A stretch of DNA of 64,000 nt from DATAUD01 sp036268455 (GTDB lineage Bacteria > Verrucomicrobiota > Verrucomicrobiia > Limisphaerales > Palsa-1400): assembly GCA_036268455.1 (NCBI GenBank), contig DATAUD010000105.1, positions 57,582 to 121,581 of the forward strand. Reading direction: 5' to 3'. This document shows positions 34,383-42,959 of this stretch, in pieces. The notes under the pieces were generated by a model that was not told the DNA's origin, did not search any database, and was given only the letters and a program-made list of their open reading frames with translations. Position numbers and translations under genes: made by a program. The number at the start of each line of letters is the position of its first letter. The stretch's first letter is position 1.

Positions 34383-36458
34383 ATGGCAAAAAAGAGTTCC
34401 GCATCCGCAGTTACAGCGCCGAACGGCGCCGCGCGCGCGGCGAATCATGGTTCGACACAAGTCCTTGAAATCATAGGGCGCGTCGCCGCGGGTTTGAAAA
34501 AAGAGACTTTGGCGTTGGATGCCACGACAAACGAAACCAACGAACTGGCGGCGTCGTTGAAGGAAACGGCCGAACAGGCGGGGTCGATTGCGCGTTTGGC
34601 CGAGGAGAGCACGTCGTCGTTGAACGAAATTGCGGCGTCTGTGGAGCAAGTGACGGCGAATATCGCGCAAGTGGCCACAAGCTCCGCGCAGACGACCGTT
34701 TCGGTTCGGCAACTCGCGGGATCCATCCAGACCGTCAGCACGGCTGCGCAGGAAATGACGGTTTCCGGGCAGGAGATTCGAAGCGCGATGGAGGAGGTGG
34801 CGGCGTCGGCAAAATCGGTGAGGCGGGACACGGAAGATTTGGCGACTAATATTACGGAGAACGCGGCGGCGATTGAAGAGATGGGGCAATCTATCAAGAA
34901 TGTTTCGCGAAACAGCGAGGACCTGGCGGCGGCCGCGGAAGAGACATCTTCTTCCATCAACGAAATGGCGGCGTCCATCGAAGAAGTTGGAGGGATGAGC
35001 GAGAGTCTGGCGACTTCGGTTGAGGAAACGGTGACGTCGATTGAGGAAATGGCGAGGTCCATCCAGGGGGTTGCGAAGAACGGGGAAACGATCAAACAAG
35101 TCACGACGGATGCGGCAACGAGCGCGGCGGAGATGGACCAATCGAGCCGGTCGGTCAACACGCTGATCAAGCGGACGGAAGAGATTTCGCAACGGGCATT
35201 TCGGCAGGCGGAGGAAGGAGGACAGACGATCCAGAAATCGATTGAAGGGATCGCGAAGGTGGCGGCGGCAATGACGCAATCGACGCAAGTGATGAGAGAA
35301 CTCAACAAGCGAACGCGAGACATCACGGGAATCGTCGGGACCATCAACGTGATTGCCGAACGGACGAATTTGCTTTCGTTGAACGCGTCGATTGAGGCGG
35401 CGCGGGCCGGGGAGGCGGGGCGCGGATTTGCGGTGGTGGCGGAAGAGATACGGAATCTTGCGGACCGATGCGCGAAGGCGACGTCGGAAATTACGGAGAT
35501 TGTGCGGGCGCTCGAAGACGCGACGCGGGAAGCGACGGAGGCGGCGAGCGACGGAGGAAAAATCGCCGAGGAGAGCAACCGGCTTTCGGAAGTCGGACTG
35601 ACGGGATTGAAAACGATTTTAGGTGGCTTTACGGAAAGCACGACGCTGGTTACGCAGATCAGCCGCGCGGCGGACGAGCAAACGAGCACCGCGAGAAAAG
35701 TGGCGGAATCGATCAATATAGCGAGCGCGCAGGCGCGGGAAATTGCGGTGGCGACATCGGAACAGGCGAAAGGAGCGACGCAAATTGTCCAGGCGGCCAC
35801 GCAGATGAGGAAGGGGGCGAAAGAAGTCGCCCAGGCGAACAATGAACAGGCAAAGGCTGCGCGCGAGGTCATCAAAGCGGCGCAACTGACAACAAGCGCG
35901 GCGTCGCAGATTAAAAAGGCGATGACCGAACAGGCGGCGGGCGCGGGGCAGATCATTGTGGCGATCGATGGGATGAGGAAGGGGGCGGCATCGACGGTCC
36001 GGGCGGTGGGTGAGCAAGCGACGGCGGTGGAACAGGTGGCGCGGGAAACGGATAAATTGACGACTCAATTTGCCGGATTGGCCAAGTCGATGAGCGAGCA
36101 GGCGAAAAGCTGCCAGGAAATCAAGGCGGCGTCGAGTGATCTTGAGCAGCAAGCTTCACAGGCAACGCGCGCAATGCAGGAACAAACAAAGGCGTTCAGG
36201 GACGCGACAGGGAATTCGGCGAGCATCACCAAGCAGATCAAATTAATCACGGCGGCAAATCTTGAGAACTCGCAGTCAACGGTGGCGATACTCGGAAAAA
36301 TCAAGGATTTAGGAAACCTTTCCAGGAAGAACGGCGAGGATGCAAGTGCGATCCAGGAGGTTCTCGCGGTGAGCCGTGAAGGAAAACCGATTTCGAAGCG
36401 GGGCGGCGCGAAACGCCAGCCTGAAACATTATCCTCTGAGAACGGGGAAAGCGCCTGA
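34383..36458 (+). CDS. Cytoplasmic methyl-accepting chemotaxis protein without sensor domain (FrzCD-like architecture)
   Basis: A 691-residue receptor that consists almost entirely of coiled coil. There is no membrane segment, HAMP or recognisable ligand domain. The hairpin tip (ERTNLLSLNASIEAARAGE, then GRGFAVVAEEIRNLA) falls near residues 325-360, in the middle of the chain, so both arms are long, roughly 290-330 residues. The N-terminal arm contains tandem 28-residue (four-heptad) units around residues 160-250, recognised by AIEEMGQSIKNV, SINEMAASIEEV and SIEEMARSIQGV at constant spacing. Glu/Gln pairs typical of methylation sites occur in several units. Myxococcus FrzCD also lacks membrane and ligand domains. 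The input may be a partner protein or the arms themselves. Confidence 0.88.
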   Translation: MAKKSSASAVTAPNGAARAANHGSTQVLEIIGRVAAGLKKETLALDATTNETNELAASLKETAEQAGSIARLAEESTSSLNEIAASVEQVTANIAQVATSSAQTTVSVRQLAGSIQTVSTAAQEMTVSGQEIRSAMEEVAASAKSVRRDTEDLATNITENAAAIEEMGQSIKNVSRNSEDLAAAAEETSSSINEMAASIEEVGGMSESLATSVEETVTSIEEMARSIQGVAKNGETIKQVTTDAATSAAEMDQSSRSVNTLIKRTEEISQRAFRQAEEGGQTIQKSIEGIAKVAAAMTQSTQVMRELNKRTRDITGIVGTINVIAERTNLLSLNASIEAARAGEAGRGFAVVAEEIRNLADRCAKATSEITEIVRALEDATREATEAASDGGKIAEESNRLSEVGLTGLKTILGGFTESTTLVTQISRAADEQTSTARKVAESINIASAQAREIAVATSEQAKGATQIVQAATQMRKGAKEVAQANNEQAKAAREVIKAAQLTTSAASQIKKAMTEQAAGAGQIIVAIDGMRKGAASTVRAVGEQATAVEQVARETDKLTTQFAGLAKSMSEQAKSCQEIKAASSDLEQQASQATRAMQEQTKAFRDATGNSASITKQIKLITAANLENSQSTVAILGKIKDLGNLSRKNGEDASAIQEVLAVSREGKPISKRGGAKRQPETLSSENGESA

Positions 36459-36469
36459 TTTCCGGCCGT

Positions 36470-37303
36470 ATGCCGAATGCCACTGGGCCAAAGCGCCTGC
36501 GAGTGCCCGAAGGCATTCCCGGGTTGTTGCGCGATTTGATCCATGAACGGACGGGGATTTTTTTTGAAAACGACCGGATGGATCTTTTGCTCGAAAAGCT
36601 GGAACCTGCGGCGCAAAGCCTTGGGTGCGAGTCGTTTCTGGATTACTATTACGCGCTCAAGGACAACAAGGGCGGGGAATGGGACCAGGCGTGGGAAGTG
36701 CTTTCAGTGCAGGAAACGTATTTCTGGCGGGAGATGCCGCAGATAAACGCGCTGACTAAAGTCATTGTTCCAGAATGGTTCAGCAAACGTCCCACACCGT
36801 TCCGGCTCTGGTCGGCGGCATGCGCGAGCGGCGAAGAGCCGTACACAATCGCCATTGCGATGGCGGAAGCCGGATTGGGTTCGCATCCAATCGAAATCAC
36901 TGGCAGCGACGCGAATCTTTCCGCGTTGAAGAAGGCGGAGTTGGGAGTTTATCGGGAAAGAGCGTTTCGGGCGCTGCCTTTGGGTTTGCGCGAGAAATAT
37001 TTTTCGCCGGTTCCCGGCGGATGGAAGCTGTCGCCGGAGATTGCCAGCCGGGTGAAGTTCAAACGTGTGAATCTCTTTGAGCCTGGGGAAATGGCTCCGC
37101 TGGCCCGCGCGCACGCCGTTTTTTGCCGGAATGTTTTCATTTACTTTTCGGCGTATTCGATCCGGCGAACTGTGGCGACGATCGCTCTGAGGATGCCGCC
37201 GGGGGGACATCTGTTTGTGGGCGCGGCGGAATCGCTTTTGCGAATGACGACGGATTTTGAGTTGAAGGAAATTGCCGGCGCGCTTGCGTACGTGCGGATT
37301 TGA
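36470..37303 (+). CDS. cheR: Chemotaxis receptor methyltransferase CheR
   Basis: A 277-residue S-adenosylmethionine-dependent methyltransferase that methylates Glu residues of the receptor. The N-terminal helical domain (residues 1-75) is followed by the SAM-binding region SAACASGEEPYTIAIAMAEA, the ITGSDANLSALKKAELG segment and the motif AVFCRNVFIYFS. It sits between the receptor and cheB genes, and its 3' end overlaps the upstream in-frame part of cheB. Together with CheB it provides adaptation. Confidence 0.93.
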   Translation: MPNATGPKRLRVPEGIPGLLRDLIHERTGIFFENDRMDLLLEKLEPAAQSLGCESFLDYYYALKDNKGGEWDQAWEVLSVQETYFWREMPQINALTKVIVPEWFSKRPTPFRLWSAACASGEEPYTIAIAMAEAGLGSHPIEITGSDANLSALKKAELGVYRERAFRALPLGLREKYFSPVPGGWKLSPEIASRVKFKRVNLFEPGEMAPLARAHAVFCRNVFIYFSAYSIRRTVATIALRMPPGGHLFVGAAESLLRMTTDFELKEIAGALAYVRI

Positions 37304-37308
37304 TCGCG

Positions 37309-38346
37309 ATGCCAATCATCAGAACAGTCATAGTGGAGGACTCGGCGTTCGTGAGAAAAGTCGTGAAGGAAATGTTGTCCAGCAGCCCGCACATAGAAGT
37401 GGTGGGATTCGCGCGGAATGGGAAGGACGGGCTGGAGATGGTGGAGGAGCTCAAACCGGACGTTGTGACGTGCGACCTGAATATGCCGGAATTGGACGGT
37501 GTGGGGTTTGTGCGGGAACAGATGGCGCGAAGGCCGGTGCCGATTTTAATATTGACCTCATCGCCCGAGGATGGAGAACAGGTGCTTGAGGCGTTGCAGG
37601 CGGGGGCGGTGGATTTTATCGGGAAGCCGTCAGCACTGGCGAACGAGGAGCTGCTGCAAATCCGCGAAGAGCTTTGCTCGAAGGTGAAAGCGGCGGCGCA
37701 GGCGCGGTCTCATCCGATTCCGCTTCCGCGGAAAGCGGCAGAGGCGGCGCCGCCGGGGCCATCGCCCGAGGCGCGGAATATGGACATTGTGGTGCTGGGA
37801 ATATCGACGGGAGGGCCGCAGGCGTTGCGATATTTGGTGCCGCAATTTGCGGCTGACTTTCCCGCGCCGTTGGTTATCGTTTTGCACATGCCTCTGGGTT
37901 ACACAGCGGTGTTCGCCGAAAAGCTGGCGGAGATTTCTCGGCTGCCGGTGAAGGAAGCGTATGAAGGGTGCCATGTTCGAGCCGGGGAAGCGCTGATTGC
38001 GCCCGCGGGAAAGCATCTGTCGTTCAGGCGCAACGCGAGAGGAGAGGTCGTGGTGCAACTTTCTTCGCGGCCAACGGAAAAGCCGCACCGCCCTTCGGTG
38101 GACGTGATGTTTCAGTCCGCGGCGGAGATATACCGAAACCGGGTTTTGGGGGTGGTGATGACCGGAATGGGGGATGACGGGAAACAGGGGGCTGCGTGGA
38201 TCAAAGCGCAGGGCGGAATCGTTTTGACTGAGTCTGAGGAGAGTTGTATCATTTACGGGATGCCCCGTTCGGTAGTGGAAGCCGGGTTGAGCGACGCCGC
38301 AGTACCGCTGATTTCCATGGCGCAGGAAATTAATAAACGATTATGA
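37309..38346 (+). CDS. cheB: Chemotaxis response regulator protein-glutamate methylesterase CheB
   Basis: A 345-residue CheB. The receiver domain has EDSAFVRK and the phosphoacceptor Asp in TCDLNMPELDG near residue 55. The methylesterase domain has the catalytic Ser in GISTGGPQAL near 164, His in VLHMPLGYTAVFAEKLAEI and Asp in MTGMGDDGKQGA. It removes receptor methyl groups and deamidates Gln. I chose the ATG at 37309 (MPIIRTVIVED). It overlaps the next gene by four bases. Confidence 0.93.
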   Translation: MPIIRTVIVEDSAFVRKVVKEMLSSSPHIEVVGFARNGKDGLEMVEELKPDVVTCDLNMPELDGVGFVREQMARRPVPILILTSSPEDGEQVLEALQAGAVDFIGKPSALANEELLQIREELCSKVKAAAQARSHPIPLPRKAAEAAPPGPSPEARNMDIVVLGISTGGPQALRYLVPQFAADFPAPLVIVLHMPLGYTAVFAEKLAEISRLPVKEAYEGCHVRAGEALIAPAGKHLSFRRNARGEVVVQLSSRPTEKPHRPSVDVMFQSAAEIYRNRVLGVVMTGMGDDGKQGAAWIKAQGGIVLTESEESCIIYGMPRSVVEAGLSDAAVPLISMAQEINKRL

Positions 38347-38720
38347 AAAGCAGAATTCTTGTGGTGGACGATTCTTCGCTTGCGCGCCGGTTGACGCGGA
38401 AGATTCTGGAGGAGCTTGGCCATGAAGTGGAGGAAGCCAGCGATGGCGCGCAGGCTCTGGAACGATATGCCCTGGGCCAGCACGATCTGATCATTCTTGA
38501 CATGGTGATGCCCGGAATGCAGGGACCGGAAGTTTTGGTGAAATTCAAACAGTTAAATCCGAAAGCGCTGGTAGTTGTTGTGACGGCGGACATACAGAAA
38601 TCCACGCGCGAACAAGTAAAAGCAGAGGGTGCGGCCGCGATGGTGAACAAGCCAATCAACAAGGAACAATTGGCGGAAGTGCTGTCAGTGGTCCAAGCGG
38701 GAGGAGACGCATGGAATTAA
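38343..38720 (+). CDS. CheY-like response regulator
   Basis: A 125-residue receiver domain with DDSS at about residues 9-12, phosphoacceptor Asp in IILDMVMPGMQG near 52, VVTADIQKS and the Lys in MVNKPINKE. This is the second stand-alone receiver of the operon and the more CheY-like. It precedes a cheC gene, as in Bacillus and Thermotoga systems in which CheC dephosphorylates CheY. The ATGA and 10-base overlaps show coupling to both neighbours. Confidence 0.9.
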   Translation: MKSRILVVDDSSLARRLTRKILEELGHEVEEASDGAQALERYALGQHDLIILDMVMPGMQGPEVLVKFKQLNPKALVVVVTADIQKSTREQVKAEGAAAMVNKPINKEQLAEVLSVVQAGGDAWN

Positions 38721-39325
38721 CGCCCAGCCAAAAAGACGCGCTGACGGAACTGATAAATATCGGCTACGCCAGGGCGGCCTCGGCGCTGTCCGACCTCACG
38801 GGGCACCGCATCTCGCTGGAAGTGCCGGAGGTGGCGATTCATCTTATCCCGGAAATCTCGAATAGATTGCAAACGGTGATCAAGGGGGAAGTCGCCAGCG
38901 TGAACCAGGTTTTTTCGGGGCCGATTACGGGGAACGCGATTCTGTTGCTGGACCGGGAGGCGGCGCTGCTGTTGAACCGTTTGCTGACGGATCGGCCGGA
39001 CATGACGGGATTTGACGGGGCGGCGCGGGAGGTAATAACGGAAGTTGGCAACATCGTATTGAACGCATGCCTTGGGGCGTTTGGCAATTTATTGAAAGTG
39101 CAGGTCACATTCACGGTGCCTTCGCTTCAGATTGACGCCGTGCAAAAGGTGCTTCGGTCGATCACGATTCATGACAAGGGGCTGGAATATGCGCTGATTA
39201 TTCATACGCATTTTCATATGCGGGTCAATGATGTGAGCGGGTATCTGGTTATTATTTTGGGTGTGACGTCCCTTGAAACGCTGCTGCGAGAGTTGAAGAA
39301 GTGGGAAGATCGCGAGTTAGGTTAG
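38711..39325 (+). CDS. cheC: CheY-P phosphatase CheC
   Basis: A 204-residue CheC/CheX/FliY-family protein with both phosphatase motifs. The first is DALTELINIGYARAAS (D-x3-E-x2-N) with Pro in LEVPEV. The second is REVITEVGNIVLNACLG (E-x3-E-x2-N) with Pro in TFTVPSL. Two active sites identify CheC rather than CheX. It hydrolyses phosphorylated CheY to end the signal. No cheD is present in the window. Confidence 0.85.
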   Translation: MELTPSQKDALTELINIGYARAASALSDLTGHRISLEVPEVAIHLIPEISNRLQTVIKGEVASVNQVFSGPITGNAILLLDREAALLLNRLLTDRPDMTGFDGAAREVITEVGNIVLNACLGAFGNLLKVQVTFTVPSLQIDAVQKVLRSITIHDKGLEYALIIHTHFHMRVNDVSGYLVIILGVTSLETLLRELKKWEDRELG

Positions 39326-39336
39326 GGAGCTTAATC

Positions 39337-41097
39337 GTGCCAGAAGACAATCCAGAGGCGAAGAGGCAAGCGGCGCTCCTTTCGTGGATCCAACAATTCG
39401 CGCCTTACGGAGTTATCACGCTTGACAAGGCGTTTTGCGCGCAAACGTGGAACCATTGGATGGAATTGCACAGCGGGATGCGATTTGAGGATGTCGCGGG
39501 GAAGGACCTTTTCACGCTGTTTCCCGATTTGCGCAGGAGGAGGCTGCACTCGGTGTTTGAACGGGCGTTGAACGGGGAGTCGAGCGTGCTTTCCACGGGG
39601 TTACACCATCACCTTTTGCCGCTGCCATCGCCGATGCGAGAACCCGGGATGTTGCTCATGCGGCAAACCGCGCGGATAGCGCCGCTTCTTTTCGAGAAGA
39701 CGGTGTGCGGGATTGTTGTGGTGATCGAGGACGTGACACAACGGGAGAGCCAGGCGGAGGCGCTGATCCGGCAGCATCGGCGGCAGGAAATACTTTCGTG
39801 GACGTCGGCGCATCTGTTGAAATCGGAGGAGCCGTGGAACACAATGCGGCAACTGTTTTTCAAGATCGCGGAACACCTGGATTTTGACACGTTCTTTTTT
39901 TATCTGCGGGACGCTGAGAGCGGGGTTCTTAGTCTTTACGGCGCGGGGGGAGTTCCGCCGGATTCGGAAAAGGATTTTGCGGATTACCCCTTGTTTTCCA
40001 AGGTTGCTCAATCGAGCGAGGTGGCCATTTTCGATTCTGTGCAGAGCCGCGCGGAACCGGAATACGCGCCATTGAAAAAGGCGGGGGTCTCGGCGGCGGT
40101 CGCAATACCGCTGTTTGTCAATGAGAGGCCGCTGGGCCTGTTGTGTTTCGCGACGTGGAGCCGGGAAAGCATCGCCCGGGAGGAATCGGATTTGCTGATG
40201 ACGATTGGGCAATATCTGGCGATTGCCGTGGACCGGGAAAGGACGAACCGGCAGCTTCAGAAAGCAACGGAACAACTGGCGGACCACGCGCAACTTTTGG
40301 AGCAAAGGGTCGAAGAAAGGACGGCGCGGCTGCAGGACACCATCTCGGAGTTGGAAATGTTTTCCTACACGCTGGCGCATGATTTGAAAGCGCCGGTGCG
40401 GGGGATGATGGGTTATTGCAAGATTTTGACGGAGGATTTCGGGGGCGCGCTTCCTCCGGCGGCGAGCGCCATCGTGCAGCGGCTTGCGCGAACCCCCCGG
40501 CGGATGGAGGAGCTGATACAAAGCCTGCTGGAATTCAGCAAGGTGTCGCGGCGGGAAGTGGTGCTGTCGCGGGTGGAGATCGAGCCGATTATCGAGGACC
40601 TGCTGGCGTTGCGTCCGGCCGCGGTTCGGCAAGCGATCACTATTTGCGGCCCTCTTCATGCCGTGCGAGCGCAGAGAGATTTGCTTCAACAGGTGCTGTC
40701 GAATCTCGTCGATAACGCGATAAAATTTGTGAATCCGGAAACGCAGCCGAAGATCTCGATTCATACAGAGGTCGTGTCGCACAGTTCTCCCAGCATTCGC
40801 TCCGGGCATTTGCTGTTCAGTTCGACTGAATCGACGCAGGTTGAGCCGGGGGCGGCGGAAGCGGCGTCCAAACTGGTTCGCGTTTGGGTGGCGGACGAGG
40901 GGATTGGCATCAGGCCGGAACTTCACCAAAAGATTTTTGGGATTTTCGAGAGAGGCGTCAACGCGGGAACGTATGAAGGGACGGGCATGGGCCTGGCGAT
41001 CGTGGCCCGAGCCACGCAGCGCATGGGCGGAAGCTGCGGGCTGGAATCGGAGCCGGGACGCGGCAGCCGATTTTGGGTGGAACTTCCGGCGGCATAA
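39337..41097 (+). CDS. Cytoplasmic PAS-GAF sensor histidine kinase
   Basis: A 586-residue kinase, last gene of the operon. A PAS domain (about residues 10-130, GVITLDKAFCAQTWNHWM) and a GAF domain (about 160-310, DTFFFYLRDAESGVLSLYGA) precede a coiled coil. The phosphoacceptor region is FSYTLAHDLKAPVRGMMGY with His near residue 348. The HATPase domain contains NLVDNAIKFVNP, VADEGIGIRPE and GTGMGLAIV. The layout resembles bacteriophytochrome-like kinases but lacks the PHY domain. The GTG at 39337 has a good GGGAG site 7 bases upstream, and the gene starts 12 bases after cheC. Confidence 0.85.
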   Translation: MPEDNPEAKRQAALLSWIQQFAPYGVITLDKAFCAQTWNHWMELHSGMRFEDVAGKDLFTLFPDLRRRRLHSVFERALNGESSVLSTGLHHHLLPLPSPMREPGMLLMRQTARIAPLLFEKTVCGIVVVIEDVTQRESQAEALIRQHRRQEILSWTSAHLLKSEEPWNTMRQLFFKIAEHLDFDTFFFYLRDAESGVLSLYGAGGVPPDSEKDFADYPLFSKVAQSSEVAIFDSVQSRAEPEYAPLKKAGVSAAVAIPLFVNERPLGLLCFATWSRESIAREESDLLMTIGQYLAIAVDRERTNRQLQKATEQLADHAQLLEQRVEERTARLQDTISELEMFSYTLAHDLKAPVRGMMGYCKILTEDFGGALPPAASAIVQRLARTPRRMEELIQSLLEFSKVSRREVVLSRVEIEPIIEDLLALRPAAVRQAITICGPLHAVRAQRDLLQQVLSNLVDNAIKFVNPETQPKISIHTEVVSHSSPSIRSGHLLFSSTESTQVEPGAAEAASKLVRVWVADEGIGIRPELHQKIFGIFERGVNAGTYEGTGMGLAIVARATQRMGGSCGLESEPGRGSRFWVELPAA

Positions 41098-41103
41098 AAT
41101 GGG

Positions 41104-41419
41104 ATGTCTGGCTGGGAGATAATTGGGCTGGTCGGTTCGGCAATCGGAGGAGGCGCGATCAACGCGGTGGCGGGAGGCGGAACGCTCCTGACATTCCCGA
41201 CGTTGCTGGCGTTTGGAATTTCGCCGGTGACAGCGAACGCTACGAGTACACTAGATTGACTGGCCGCGCGCCGCCGTCATGACGGTGGGGGCCGTAATGG
41301 GGTATTTCTTGGGCGCTCATTTTTCGCGGCGCATTTCGCAGGCGAGGGTCCGGCAGATTGTCACGGCGATCGGATTCATTATTTCAGGGCTGACGTTTTA
41401 CAAGGAATTTTTGCGGTGA
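41104..41419 (+). pseudogene. TauE/SafE-type membrane transporter remnant, centre deleted
   Basis: The first 51 codons (ATG 41104) encode the family's N-terminus: MSGWEIIGLVGSAIGGGAIN, then AVAGGGTLLTFPTLLAFGIS and PVTANATSTL, and end in TGA at 41257-41259. In another frame, 41270-41419 encode the family's C-terminus: AVMTVGAVMGYFLGAHFSRR, QARVRQIVTAIGFIISGLTF and YKEFLR-stop. A typical protein has about 240-260 residues, so about 140 residues are missing from the middle, and the junction also changes frame. The two halves are recognisable, so the deletion is probably recent. Confidence 0.8.
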
Positions 41420-41561
41420 CGGGAGAACGTCCTGTTTGGAGAGATAATTTTCAAATCAGACCTGACTTCGGCGGGACTGAAGCACAGTCTTGACTGAAAG
41501 TATGAATAGAAATTCACGCGGAAAGCCTTGCAATGAACTGGGGATTTTTCTTTTGTAGGGC

Positions 41562-42959
41562 GTGCCCTGGAAACAGTGGTTCATTTTCATGTTCCTGGGT
41601 TTGCTTGCCGGATGCGTTCGCTACGAATCGCGTCCGCTCCAACCTGTTGCGCTGGAAAGGGATTTTCGCGCCCGCTCGCTCACAGACGCGGGGTTGCGCG
41701 CTTTTGTCGTTCAAAATTTTACCAATCCTCCGATGGCGTGGCCACCGGCGGAATTTGATCTCAAATCGCTGACACTGGCGGCGCTTTATTTTCACCCGGA
41801 CCTGAATGCGGCGCGCGCTCACATTGCGACGATGGAAGCGGCGGAAATCACGGCCGGGGCACGACCCAATCCCTCAATCACGCTCTTGCCGACGTGGGTT
41901 GGAAACACATTCCCCGGCGAGACGCCGTGGATGTTTGGCGCAAGTTTCGATGTGCCGATTGAGACGGCGGGCAAACGGCGCAAACGCATTGAGCAGGCGC
42001 GGTTGGCGGCTTTTTCGGCGCGAGCGGCTTACGGCGAGGCGGCATGGATGGTGAGGTCGCGACTGCGGGCGGCGTTGGTGGAATATTTTTGCGCGCAACG
42101 TTCGCTGGAATTGTTCAAGTCAGAGGCGCAGGTGGAGTTGGGATTGACGAATTTGTTGTCGCAACGGTTGCAGGCGGGGGAGACTTCGCAATTTGAATTG
42201 ACAGTCGCGGAAACGGAAGCGCTGAACGCGACCATCGCGTTGCGGGCGGCGGAATCGCGGGTGGCGGACGGGCGTTTGGCGGTGACGGCGGCGCTGGGAG
42301 CGCCGGGATCGGCCCTGAGCGGCATTTCTCCGGCGTGGAGGGGATTTGACGCGCCGCCGGAGGATGCGTCGATTGATTCGATGCAAACGGCGGGGCTGGT
42401 TAATCGTCTTGACGTTCAGCGGTCGCTGGCGGATTACGCGGTGGCCGACGCGGGGTTGCGATTGGAAATCGCCAAACAATACCCGGACGTCCATTTGGAG
42501 CCGGGATATGAGTTTGACCAGGGCGAACATAAGTTTTCCATCGGGCCGTCCATTGCCATTCCGCTGTTTGACAGGAACCAGGGGCCGATTGCCGAGGCCA
42601 AGGCGAGGCGCGATGAGGCGGCGGCGGCGTTTCTGTCAGTGCAGGCGGATGCCATCCAGACTGTGGAAAAGGCGGCGACGGATTATCATTACGCGCTGGC
42701 GGAATGGAGCGAGGCGGACCGGGCGACGGACGCGTTGCAAGGGCGAATCGAGAAGGCGACTGAGGCGCAGGTGCAATTGGGCGCGACGGACCGGTTGACT
42801 CTGTTTTACACTCAATTGCAGCGCTACGCGGCGATGCAAGCGCGGCTGGCGTCGTTGCGCAAGGTGCAAGATGCCATCGGCGCGCTGGAGGACGCGATAC
42901 AACATCCGCTTTTCGATTCTGTCGATTGGCAAAGTGTGACCCGCAAAGGAACACCATGA
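41562..42959 (+). CDS. TolC/CzcC-family outer membrane efflux lipoprotein
   Basis: A 465-residue outer membrane factor. Its signal peptide ends in the lipobox LLAGC (Cys at residue 18), so it is probably lipid-anchored. The two outer membrane efflux domains show LAALYFHPDLNAARAHI and GARPNPSITLLPTW at the first repeat and LEIAKQYPDVHLEPGYEFDQ plus GPSIAIPLFDRNQGPIAEAK at the second, as in CzcC. It forms the exit duct of the efflux pump encoded by the next two genes. The start is GTG at 41562; an ATG at 41589 would give too short a leader. The stop overlaps the adaptor start (ATGA). Confidence 0.88.
   Translation: MPWKQWFIFMFLGLLAGCVRYESRPLQPVALERDFRARSLTDAGLRAFVVQNFTNPPMAWPPAEFDLKSLTLAALYFHPDLNAARAHIATMEAAEITAGARPNPSITLLPTWVGNTFPGETPWMFGASFDVPIETAGKRRKRIEQARLAAFSARAAYGEAAWMVRSRLRAALVEYFCAQRSLELFKSEAQVELGLTNLLSQRLQAGETSQFELTVAETEALNATIALRAAESRVADGRLAVTAALGAPGSALSGISPAWRGFDAPPEDASIDSMQTAGLVNRLDVQRSLADYAVADAGLRLEIAKQYPDVHLEPGYEFDQGEHKFSIGPSIAIPLFDRNQGPIAEAKARRDEAAAAFLSVQADAIQTVEKAATDYHYALAEWSEADRATDALQGRIEKATEAQVQLGATDRLTLFYTQLQRYAAMQARLASLRKVQDAIGALEDAIQHPLFDSVDWQSVTRKGTP

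Noticed and set aside
34445..35956. Minus-strand open frame of 503 codons opposite the chemoreceptor gene
   Set aside because: Its Ala/Ser/Val/Ile-rich sequence mirrors the repetitive coiled-coil coding strand; no gene start or neighbour supports it.
39601..40929. Minus-strand open frame of 442 codons opposite the PAS-GAF kinase
   Set aside because: Antisense to clear PAS, GAF and kinase motifs, with typical shadow composition.
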